Shown here: piece by piece, positions 45,920-53,165 of the stretch
Layout of the letters: each line of letters begins with the position of its first letter
Numbering within the stretch: position 1 is the first letter of the stretch
Notes under the pieces: generated by a model
What the model was told of the DNA's origin: nothing
The model's input: only the letters and a program-made list of their open reading frames with translations
Database searches by the model: none
Program-made: the position numbers and the translations under genes
Assembly: GCF_023896955.1 (NCBI RefSeq)
Contig: NZ_JAMHIW010000022.1
Span: 1-64,000 of the forward strand
Reading direction: 5' to 3'
Length of the DNA: 64,000 nt
Source: Micromonospora sp. RHAY321
GTDB taxonomy: Bacteria; Actinomycetota; Actinomycetes; Mycobacteriales; Micromonosporaceae

Positions 45920-46885
45920 ATGACGGCGTTCGGCTTTCACGCGTCCCACGAGCAGATCCACCCTCGCGCCCTGCTGGAGGCGGTGATCCACGCCGAGCGG
46001 GCCGGCTTCGACGCGGCCATGTGCTCCGACCACTTCTCCCCGTGGAGCACCCGGCAGGGCGAGTCGGGCTTCGCCTGGTCGTGGCTCGGCGCCGCCCTGC
46101 AGGCCACCGGCATGTCGTTCGGCGTGGTCAACGCACCCGGCCAGCGCTACCACCCGGCGATCATCGCGCAGGCGATCGGCACGCTCGGCGCGATGTACCC
46201 GGGCCGGTTCTGGGCCGCGCTGGGCACCGGCGAGGCCAGCAACGAGCACATCACCGGCGACCCGTGGCCGCGCAAGGACGTGCGCGCGGCCCGGCTGCGC
46301 GAGTGCGTGGACGTGATCCGGGCGCTGCTGGCCGGCGAGGAGGTCAGCCACGACGGCCTGGTCCGGGTGGACCGGGCCCGGCTGTGGACGCGCCCCGAGG
46401 AACCACCGGCCCTGGTCGGCGCCGCGGTCAGCGTGGCCACCGCCCGGTGGTGCGCCGAGTGGGCGGACGGGCTGATCACCGTGAACGCCCCGGTGGCGCA
46501 CCTGCGCGAGATGATCGACGCGTACCGGGACGCCGGCGGGCGCGGGCCGCTGCACCTGCAGGTGCACGTCAGCTGGGCGCCGGAGCAGGCGCAGGCCGAG
46601 GCGATCGCGTACGACCAGTGGCGCAGCAACGTCTTCGCCCCGCCGGTCTGCTGGGACCTGGAGACCGTCGAGCACTTCGACGAGGTCTCGGCAGACGTAC
46701 CGGCGCAGCGGGTCGCCGAGGTGGTGAACATCTCGGCCGACCTCGGCCGGCACGTCGGCTGGCTGGAGGAGTACCTGGAGCTGGGCTTCGACCAGATCGC
46801 CCTGCACCACGTCGGGCAGGAGCAGCGCGGGTTCCTCGACGCGTTCGGCTCGGAGGTGCTGCCGAAGCTGCGGACGGCCGGGTGA
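45920..46885 (+). CDS. LLM-class flavin-dependent oxidoreductase
   Basis: A 321-residue luciferase-like monooxygenase-family TIM barrel. It starts MTAFGFHASHEQIHP, has ERAGFDAAMCSDHFSPW, the typical GTLGAMYPGRFWAALGTGEASNEHITG strand-loop region, and RLRECVDVIRALLAGEEV. The TIGR03885-type or F420-dependent branches of the family are both possible. The cofactor (FMN or F420) cannot be fixed from sequence alone. ATG 45920 is preceded by a TAGGAA box 8 nt away, possibly leaderless; the longer open frame upstream reads through the ALDH gene. Confidence 0.8.
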   Translation: MTAFGFHASHEQIHPRALLEAVIHAERAGFDAAMCSDHFSPWSTRQGESGFAWSWLGAALQATGMSFGVVNAPGQRYHPAIIAQAIGTLGAMYPGRFWAALGTGEASNEHITGDPWPRKDVRAARLRECVDVIRALLAGEEVSHDGLVRVDRARLWTRPEEPPALVGAAVSVATARWCAEWADGLITVNAPVAHLREMIDAYRDAGGRGPLHLQVHVSWAPEQAQAEAIAYDQWRSNVFAPPVCWDLETVEHFDEVSADVPAQRVAEVVNISADLGRHVGWLEEYLELGFDQIALHHVGQEQRGFLDAFGSEVLPKLRTAG

Positions 46886-46908
46886 TCGGGAACGCTTCCC
46901 CGGCCCCC

Positions 46909-46914
46909 TAGGCT
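46909..46914 (+). promoter_or_regulatory. -10 box of leaderless antiporter transcript
   Basis: TAGGCT ends 8 nt before the ATG at 46923; only a C-rich stretch lies between, no RBS. Confidence 0.5.
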
Positions 46915-46922
46915 CCTACCCC

Positions 46923-48494
46923 ATGGAAAGCCTGTTTCCGGTCGTCGTCTTCCTGGCGGTCGCCACCCTGGGCGCTGCGCTGGCGCGCCGGCTCGGCCTG
47001 CTCGCGCCGATCCTGCTCGTCGTACTCGGCCTGGCGTTCTCCTTCGTGCCGGGCTTCCCGCACGTCCGGCTCGACCCGGAGCTGGTGCTGGTCGGCATCC
47101 TGCCGCCGCTGCTCTACGTCGCGGCTCTGGAGACGTCGGTGCCGGCGTTCAAGAACAACATCCGGCCGATCCTGCTGCTCGCCGTGGGTCTGGTGCTGTT
47201 CACCGCGTTCGTGGTCGGCTTCGTCCTGCACCTGCTGCTGCCGCAGGTGCCGTTCGCGATCTGCCTGGCCCTCGGCGCGGTCGTCGCGCCACCCGACGCG
47301 GTGGCCGCCACGGCGGTCGCCCGGCGCGTCGGCCTGCCCCGCCGGGTGGTCACCATCCTGGAGGGGGAGAGCCTGATCAACGACGCGACCGCTCTGGTAC
47401 TGCTCCGGGTCGCGACGCTGGCCACCATCGGCTCTGCGGTCGGCACCGCCGAGGTCGCCGTCGAGGTGCTGCGGGCCACCGGCGGCGGCATCCTGATCGG
47501 CGCGCTCGGCGCGCTGGTCTTCGGCTTCCTGCACCGGCGGATCAACGATCCGCTGCTGGACAACGCGCTGTCGTTGATCATCCCGTTCGCGGTGGTGTTC
47601 GCCGCCGAGGAGGTGCACTCCTCCGGTGTGGTCGCGGTGGTGGTCACCGGGCTGGCGCTCGGCCACAAGCTGCCCCAGCTGCTGTCGGCGGCCTCCCGGT
47701 TGCAGATCGGCGCGTTCTGGAGGCTGGCCCGGTTCCTGCTGGAGGGGTTGGTCTTCCTGCTGGTCGGCCTCCAACTGCGGGAGGTCGTGCGGGACCTCGA
47801 CGAGCCGATCGGCTCGCTCACGCTGATCACCCTCGCGGTGCTCGCCACGGTCTTCCTCACCCGGTTCGTATGGCTCTTCCCGGCCACCTACCTGGCCCGG
47901 CTGGTGCCCCAGGTCCGCCGCCGGGACCCGGCCCCGTCGCTGAAGTTCCCGATCGTCATCGGCTGGGCCGGGATGCGTGGCGTCGTGACGCTGGCCGCCG
48001 CGCTGGCCCTCCCGCTGACCCTGGCCGACGACGCGCCGTACCCCCGGGCGCTGTTCATCTGGCTGGCCTTCGCGGTGATCGTGGTCACCCTGGTCGGCCA
48101 GGGAGCAACGCTTCCGCTGGTCGCCCGCAAGCTGAAGCTGCCGCAGGACGACCCGGTGCAGGACGCGCTGTCGGCCGCCGGGGTGCAGCAGCAGGCCAGC
48201 AGGGCCGCCCGGGAGCGCCTGGACGAGCTGGCCGACAGCGCACCCGACGCGGTGGTGGACCGGCTGCGCCGGGCGCTGGACGACCGCACCAACCTGGCCT
48301 GGGAACGGCTCGGTGGCGCCGAACGCGAGACCCCGTCCCAGGCGTACGGTCGGCTCCGACAAGAGATGATCGACGCCGAGCGGGACGTGTTCCGGGCTGC
48401 CCGGGACGCCGGTCGGATTCCCGAGGAGGTGCTGGTGCGGGCCTATCGTGACCTGGACCTGGAAGAGTCGTTGCTGCGGGAGGTCGAGAAGTGA
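46923..48494 (+). CDS. CPA1-family Na+/H+ antiporter
   Basis: A 523-residue monovalent cation/proton antiporter. About 12 membrane helices fill residues 5-410. It shows the family core LPPLLYVAALETS, VAPPDAVAATAVARRVGLP, LEGESLINDATALVL (the ND ion-binding pair) and a WAGMRGVVTLAAALALPL helix. The last 115 residues are a cytoplasmic, helical, charged domain. It would exchange protons for Na+ (or K+/Ca2+) for pH and salt tolerance. It is overlapped by 4 nt by a ZnF-UBP gene. A TAGGCT box 8 nt before the ATG points to leaderless expression. Confidence 0.9.
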   Translation: MESLFPVVVFLAVATLGAALARRLGLLAPILLVVLGLAFSFVPGFPHVRLDPELVLVGILPPLLYVAALETSVPAFKNNIRPILLLAVGLVLFTAFVVGFVLHLLLPQVPFAICLALGAVVAPPDAVAATAVARRVGLPRRVVTILEGESLINDATALVLLRVATLATIGSAVGTAEVAVEVLRATGGGILIGALGALVFGFLHRRINDPLLDNALSLIIPFAVVFAAEEVHSSGVVAVVVTGLALGHKLPQLLSAASRLQIGAFWRLARFLLEGLVFLLVGLQLREVVRDLDEPIGSLTLITLAVLATVFLTRFVWLFPATYLARLVPQVRRRDPAPSLKFPIVIGWAGMRGVVTLAAALALPLTLADDAPYPRALFIWLAFAVIVVTLVGQGATLPLVARKLKLPQDDPVQDALSAAGVQQQASRAARERLDELADSAPDAVVDRLRRALDDRTNLAWERLGGAERETPSQAYGRLRQEMIDAERDVFRAARDAGRIPEEVLVRAYRDLDLEESLLREVEK

Positions 48495-48748
48495 GCTGTC
48501 AGCACCTTGCCGAGGCCGGTGCCGTGGAGCCGGGCACCACCGAGGAGTGCCCGGACTGCGTCGCCATCGGCAACGACGACTGGGTGCACCTGCGGGCCTG
48601 CCTGACCTGCGGGCACGTCGGCTGCTGCGACTCGTCGCCCTACCAGCACGCGACGAAGCACTTCGAGTCCACCGGCCACCCCGTCATCCGTTCGGTGCAG
48701 CCCGGCGAGGCCTGGCGCTGGTGCTACGTCGACGAGGAGATCGGCTGA
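48491..48748 (+). CDS. UBP-type zinc-finger protein, 85 aa
   Basis: An 85-residue small protein with the ZnF-UBP fold pattern: CQHL near the start, ECPDCVAIGNDDWVHLRACLTCGHVGCCDSS, and HATKHFESTGHPVIRSV. The Cys/His ligands and the GHVGCC motif match zinc fingers that in eukaryotes bind the ubiquitin C-terminus. Bacteria without ubiquitin have many such domains, of unknown role. The GTG overlaps the antiporter stop by 4 nt (GTGA), so it is cotranslated and may regulate the antiporter. Whether it recognises a protein C-terminus is unknown. Confidence 0.8.
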   Translation: MSCQHLAEAGAVEPGTTEECPDCVAIGNDDWVHLRACLTCGHVGCCDSSPYQHATKHFESTGHPVIRSVQPGEAWRWCYVDEEIG

Positions 48749-48796
48749 CGGGCCCGACGACTGGAGACGGCCCGGCGTCAGCGTCGGGGCGAGCGG

Positions 48797-49330
48797 TCAA
48801 CCGAGCCGACGGATGAGCAACTGCCCGGGCCACGGGTCGCGTCCCGGTCGCGTGACCGTGAACGAGTCGGTGGCGGTGAAGCCGCAGCCCTCGTAGAAGC
48901 GGACCAGCGCCCGGTCATCGCCGCCGTAGCAGTCCACCCGCAGCAGGCCCAGCCCGCGCGCCCGGGCCAGGTCCGCGGCGTGCTCCAGCAGCCGCGCCCC
49001 GAGCCCCCGGCCGGTGTGCGCCCGGTCGGTGACCAGCAGCCGCACGTACAACTCCGGCTCGGTCGGCGGGGGTACGTCGTCGGTGGCGGCCCCAACCACC
49101 AGCGCGCCGACCGGCCTGTCGCCGAGCATCGCCAGGTGCAGGCCGCCGCCGGACGCCCAGTCGTCGGCCTGGGCGATCCGGCGCGGATCGGTCGACGCCG
49201 GCTCGGTGCCCCACTGGCCGGTCCGGCCGCGCGCCGCCAGCCACGCGGTCGCGCCGTCGAGCAGCCGCAGGACGGCCGCGGCATCGGCGGGACCACCGGG
49301 ACGAATGGTGACGCTCTGCTGGTCGGTCAT
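48797..49330 (-). CDS. GNAT-family N-acetyltransferase
   Basis: A 177-residue acetyltransferase. It starts MTDQQSVTIRPGGPADAAAVLRLLDG, has the acetyl-CoA-binding R/QxxGxG/A-type segment DRAHTGRGLGARLLEHAADLARARG, and the C-terminal RFYEGCGFTATDSF. The fold is clear; the substrate is unknown. ATG 49330 has a CAGCAT box 7 nt before it. A second ATG three codons upstream lies inside this box. It is convergent with the ZnF-UBP gene. Confidence 0.8.
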   Translation of the reverse strand: MTDQQSVTIRPGGPADAAAVLRLLDGATAWLAARGRTGQWGTEPASTDPRRIAQADDWASGGGLHLAMLGDRPVGALVVGAATDDVPPPTEPELYVRLLVTDRAHTGRGLGARLLEHAADLARARGLGLLRVDCYGGDDRALVRFYEGCGFTATDSFTVTRPGRDPWPGQLLIRRLG

Positions 49331-49501
49331 GCCCACCATGCTGCTACACCTCCGGGCGGTTGACCAACGCCCACCGGGTCAGCGCAGGGCTGGCCAGGCC
49401 AGCCATGATGCCGACGGTAGGCAGACCGGGCGACACGGGCGGTCCCGAACGACGCGAGGCCCGTCACACCCACCCCTGGCCCGGGTCCACGTGATCCGGA
49501 G

Positions 49502-49539
49502 GGCTGGTGGCCGCCCCCGAGGGGGAGCGGCCACCAGCC
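49502..49539 (-). terminator. terminator hairpin of the GH9 cellulase gene
   Basis: Perfect 13-bp stem GGCTGGTGGCCGC / GCGGCCACCAGCC with a 12-nt loop, 12 nt past the GH9 stop. Confidence 0.75.
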
Positions 49540-49551
49540 GTACCGGTCAGG

Positions 49552-52161
49552 TCAGGCCAGTGAGCAGGCCCCGCCGTTGACGGTGACCAGGCCCGGGTTG
49601 GGGTTCGCGCCGCCCCCGGTTGTCGCGTTGAAGCCGAACGTCACCGTCCCGCCAGGAGCGATCTTGGCGTTGTACGACTCGTTGCGCGCGGTCACCGTCG
49701 CGCCGGACTGGGTGACCTTCGCCAGCCACGCCTCGCGTACCCGCTGGTCCCCGGTGAACGCGAACCGCACGCTCCAGCCGTTGATGGCCGTGGCGCCGGT
49801 GTTGCGCACGGTCACCTGCGCGGTGAACCCGGTTCCGCCCTGCCAGGCGCCGTAGTTGGTGTAGCTCACCGCGCAGGTGCTGGCCGGCACCGCGCCGGCG
49901 TCACCCTGGTCGGCCAGGAACGAGGAGATCCAGGCCAGCGCGGAGTTCCAGTTGATGGCGACCTCGTTGGTCGCGTACGAGTTGATGTCGTCGACGTAGC
50001 AGAACATCGGCTTGCAGCCGGCGAGCAGTTGGGCGGCGAACGGGTCCTGGAGGGCTGCGTTCGGGCCACCGGCGAGGGAGCCGGCCGGAGGGCGCGGCAG
50101 GTTCGGGTCGAGCTGGTGGCCGAAGATGCGGCTGTGCTGGTTCTGCGCCGCGTGCTCGCCCCACCCGGTGACGTAGGAGATGTTCAGCGCGTTGCGGCCG
50201 AGCACGTAGTCCATCGCCTGCACGGCACCATCGCGGTAGACGGGATTGCGGGTCAGGTCGAAGGCGGTGGCCAGCACGACCGCGTTGTTGATGACGTTGC
50301 TGTTGCCGCCCCAGAAGTAGCTGTTGGCGTCCCCGGGCATCGGCAGTCCGTACGCCTGCCGGCGCAGCTCGGTGAGGTACGCGTCGGCGGCGGCGGTGAC
50401 CGAGGCGCGGACCCGGGCCAGATCGGCGGCGGGCAGCCCGTTCGGCACGGTGGCCAGGTCGAGGCGGCCGAGCGCGGCGACGCTCTGCCAGCCGAAGCCG
50501 CGCGGGTCGAACACGTCGCCGGTGTGGTGCGGCGAGGCGGTCAGGTCGGTCAGGTAGGTCTGCGCGCCGGTGGTCAGGTACAGCTCGGCCGCCGCCCAGT
50601 AGAACTCGTCGGTGACTCCGGTGTCGTCGTACGCGCCGCCGCCGGTGCTGTCGGCCGGGCTGGCGTACACCGCGGGGTGGGCCTTGGCCGCGGCGTAGGC
50701 CGTCTTCGCGGCGGTGGCGCAACGGCCGGCGAACGCCGCGTCGTAGGGGGCGAAGAGCCGCGCGCACTGGGCGGCGGTGGCGGCCAGGTTGAGCGTGGCC
50801 GCGGTCGACGGCGGGTGCAGCTCGCGCGGCTGCGGGTCGTCGTGCGGGGCGAGCGGCAGCCCGGTCCAGTTCCGATCGTGGATCTTGTGGTGGACCATTC
50901 CGGCGAGCGGCTTGCCGGCCGGCACCTGCATGCGCAGCAGGAACTCCAGCTCCCAGCGGGCCTCGTCGAGGATGTCCGGTACGCCGTTGCCGCGTTCCGG
51001 GACCCGCAGTGTGCTGTCACCCAGCGCGGCACCGCCGTCGGCGGTGGCCGCCGTTCTGGTCCGCTCGAAGGTGTTGAGCAGTTGGTAGGTGGCGATGCCG
51101 CCGTTGACGACGTACTTGCCGTGGTCGCCGGCGTCGTACCAGCCGCCGCGTACGTCCAGCGAGTAGTCGCAGACGCCCGGCTGGCACGGCACGTTGGTGT
51201 CGCCCTGGTTGGGTGCGACGCCGAGGTGGCCGGCGGGCCGGGCGTACTCGTCACCGATCAGGTCCCCGTCGATGGCGATGCCGCTGCGCTGGGCGTAGAA
51301 GAACTGCAGAGAGTCGGAGCGCAGCTGGTCGTAGAGGGTGCCGGAGACGTCGAACGGGTGGCTGTTCTCGCCGTCCACGGTCAGGGTCAGCCCGCTGCCC
51401 GGGGTGCGGTGGCTGGAGAAGTCGACCGTGTGCACGTTCTGTCCGGAGGCGGCGTCCACGCCGCGCGCCGTGGTGGTGCCGCTGGCGAGGACCGCGCCGC
51501 CGGCCGAGCGCAGCTGCCAGGGCAGCGGCTCGGTGGCCGTGGTGACCACGGTGGCGTTCTTCGGCCCGCCGGGCAGGTAGCCGACCTGGTTGACCCGTAC
51601 CCGTGGCCCGGTGTCCGGCTCGTACGGCTCGGGTGGCTCGCCGCCGCGCAGCGAGACGTCGTCCAGGCAGACGGTCTGCGACTCGGCGGCGCCACCGACC
51701 TGGAAGATCAGTTGGGCGGCGGGATTGTCGTCGGGGACGGTGAAGGTCTGCTCGACCCGCTGGGCGGTGCCGGTGGCGGCGGCGTCCACGGCGGCGTAGG
51801 TCGTGTAGGGGGCGCTGCCGAGTTGCAGGACGGCCTTGACGGCGGCACCCGGGGTGGCGGAGACGGTGAAGCCGAGGGTGTATTCGGCGCCGGCGATCAG
51901 GGGGACGCCGTCCTGGCCGATGCCGGCGTCCCACGGGTTGGCCAGCCCGCCGGGGACGGTGGTGCAGAGCCGGCCGTCGGTCACCGCGAGGGCGCCGGTG
52001 CCGAAGGAGAACCAGGGGCTCACACCGGCGCTGAAGTCGCCGTTGTCGATCTGCTCGGGGGCGTCCGGTGGCGGGTCGGCCTGGGCCGAGCCGGCGCCCG
52101 CGCCGGTGAGGGCCAGTGCGGTCGCCGCGGCCAGCAGGAGGCGGCGTCGGGATGGCGTCAC
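49552..52161 (-). CDS. secreted GH9 cellulase with CBM4/9-like and CBM2 modules
   Basis: An 869-residue modular endoglucanase. The signal peptide ends near AGSAQA (residue 28). A CBM4/9-type beta-sandwich follows (about 35-175, [14 protein letters not shown]). Then comes an Ig-like CelD_N module ([18 protein letters not shown]) and the (alpha/alpha)6 GH9 catalytic domain from about 290. Catalytic acids are in [13 protein letters not shown] (nucleophile-assisting Asp pair) and [13 protein letters not shown] (the general-acid Glu). The last 100 residues are a CBM2 cellulose-binding module with its framing cysteines (STCAVSY...GGACSLA). It cuts beta-1,4-glucan outside the cell. The operator upstream is a perfect CebR box. 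Confidence 0.93.
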   Translation of the reverse strand: MTPSRRRLLLAAATALALTGAGAGSAQADPPPDAPEQIDNGDFSAGVSPWFSFGTGALAVTDGRLCTTVPGGLANPWDAGIGQDGVPLIAGAEYTLGFTVSATPGAAVKAVLQLGSAPYTTYAAVDAAATGTAQRVEQTFTVPDDNPAAQLIFQVGGAAESQTVCLDDVSLRGGEPPEPYEPDTGPRVRVNQVGYLPGGPKNATVVTTATEPLPWQLRSAGGAVLASGTTTARGVDAASGQNVHTVDFSSHRTPGSGLTLTVDGENSHPFDVSGTLYDQLRSDSLQFFYAQRSGIAIDGDLIGDEYARPAGHLGVAPNQGDTNVPCQPGVCDYSLDVRGGWYDAGDHGKYVVNGGIATYQLLNTFERTRTAATADGGAALGDSTLRVPERGNGVPDILDEARWELEFLLRMQVPAGKPLAGMVHHKIHDRNWTGLPLAPHDDPQPRELHPPSTAATLNLAATAAQCARLFAPYDAAFAGRCATAAKTAYAAAKAHPAVYASPADSTGGGAYDDTGVTDEFYWAAAELYLTTGAQTYLTDLTASPHHTGDVFDPRGFGWQSVAALGRLDLATVPNGLPAADLARVRASVTAAADAYLTELRRQAYGLPMPGDANSYFWGGNSNVINNAVVLATAFDLTRNPVYRDGAVQAMDYVLGRNALNISYVTGWGEHAAQNQHSRIFGHQLDPNLPRPPAGSLAGGPNAALQDPFAAQLLAGCKPMFCYVDDINSYATNEVAINWNSALAWISSFLADQGDAGAVPASTCAVSYTNYGAWQGGTGFTAQVTVRNTGATAINGWSVRFAFTGDQRVREAWLAKVTQSGATVTARNESYNAKIAPGGTVTFGFNATTGGGANPNPGLVTVNGGACSLA

Positions 52162-52210
52162 GGGGAGTCCTTCCGGGACGAGAAAAGTGGGGACGGGTGG
52201 TGGTGGAAGC

Positions 52211-52224
52211 TGGGAGCGCTCCCA
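52211..52224. promoter_or_regulatory. CebR-type operator of the GH9 gene
   Basis: TGGGAGCGCTCCCA, a perfect 14-bp palindrome identical to the CebR box described in Streptomyces, where the LacI-family repressor CebR is released by cello-oligosaccharides. It lies just downstream of the GH9 promoter (-10 at 52242-52237), so a bound repressor would block it. Confidence 0.88.
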
Positions 52225-52236
52225 GGTGTCGGCTCG

Positions 52237-52265
52237 ATGTTTCCAGCGACGATGCCACCTGTCAA
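52237..52265 (-). promoter_or_regulatory. promoter of the GH9 cellulase gene
   Basis: Minus strand: -35 TTGACA (52265-52260), 17-nt spacer, -10 AAACAT (52242-52237). The CebR box begins about 12 nt downstream of the -10, covering the early transcribed region. Confidence 0.6.
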
Positions 52266-52420
52266 TCGATCCGCCTGGATGGCTTTCGGGGCGCTACGAG
52301 GGCCGCGGGTCGCAACGAGGACGGAACCGACGCCCGCGACGCGCCGATGCGGCACGTGAGATTGACCGCGCCACGCCCCGTCGTCCTGATCTCCTAGAGA
52401 CAACTGCGCCCTTCGCCTGG

Positions 52421-52426
52421 CAGGCT
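52421..52426 (+). promoter_or_regulatory. -10-like box of leaderless PP2C transcript
   Basis: CAGGCT ends 7 nt before the ATG at 52434; no convincing RBS. Weaker than the TA-type boxes elsewhere. Confidence 0.35.
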
Positions 52427-52433
52427 GCCTCCC

Positions 52434-53159
52434 ATGACCCTGAAGCTGCGTTCCGTGGGAACGAGCGACCGTGGGCTGATCCGCAGTGGAAACCAGGACG
52501 CCCTGCACGCCGGGACCTGGCTCGTCGCCGTCGCCGACGGCATGGGCGGGATGGCGGCCGGTGACCTGGCCAGCGCGCTCACCATCGACGCGGTCGCACC
52601 GCTGGACGTGGAGACCCCAGAGGACGCCCTGGTGGCCGCGCTCCAGGGCGGCATCGCCCTGGCCACCGCACGGATCCGGCAGGCCGTCGCCGAGGATCCC
52701 GAGCGCCAGGGCATGGGCACCACGTTGACCGCCCTGCTCTTCTCCCGTACAGGCAGTTGCCTGGCGCTGGCACACGTCGGCGACTCCCGGGCCTACCTGT
52801 TCCGCGAGGGCGTGCTCAAACAGGTCACCCGGGACGACACCTTCGTCCAGATGCTGGTGGACCAGGGTGTGATCACCGCCGACCAGGCGAGCAGCCACCC
52901 GCGGCGTGCGGTGGTCACCCAGGCGCTCCAGGGCGACGACGTCTCCCCGTCGTACGCGACGATGGTGCCCCGGGTCGGTGACCGGTGGCTGCTGTGCAGC
53001 GACGGGCTCTCCAACGTGGTCCGCCCGGACACCCTCGCCGAGGTGCTCACCGGCTACCCGGACCGCGCCGCCTGCGCCGGCAAGCTGATCGACCTGGCGC
53101 TGCACGCCGGTGGTCCGGACAACGTCACCGTGGTGGTGGCCGACGTGGTGGAGGAGTAA
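52434..53159 (+). CDS. PP2C-family serine/threonine phosphatase
   Basis: A 241-residue metal-dependent phosphatase of the PPM family. Motifs: SGNQDA (I), VADGMGGMAAGDLAS (II), GTTLTALL, HVGDSRAYLFR (V), LCSDGLSN (VIII) and the terminal GGPDNVTVVVADV (XI), with all metal-binding aspartates present. It is a short soluble form lacking a membrane helix. It would reverse Ser/Thr phosphorylation by a Hanks-type kinase; no kinase is in the window. The HrpB gene is convergent and its stop is 7 nt away. Confidence 0.92.
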   Translation: MTLKLRSVGTSDRGLIRSGNQDALHAGTWLVAVADGMGGMAAGDLASALTIDAVAPLDVETPEDALVAALQGGIALATARIRQAVAEDPERQGMGTTLTALLFSRTGSCLALAHVGDSRAYLFREGVLKQVTRDDTFVQMLVDQGVITADQASSHPRRAVVTQALQGDDVSPSYATMVPRVGDRWLLCSDGLSNVVRPDTLAEVLTGYPDRAACAGKLIDLALHAGGPDNVTVVVADVVEE

Positions 53160-53165
53160 CCGGCC

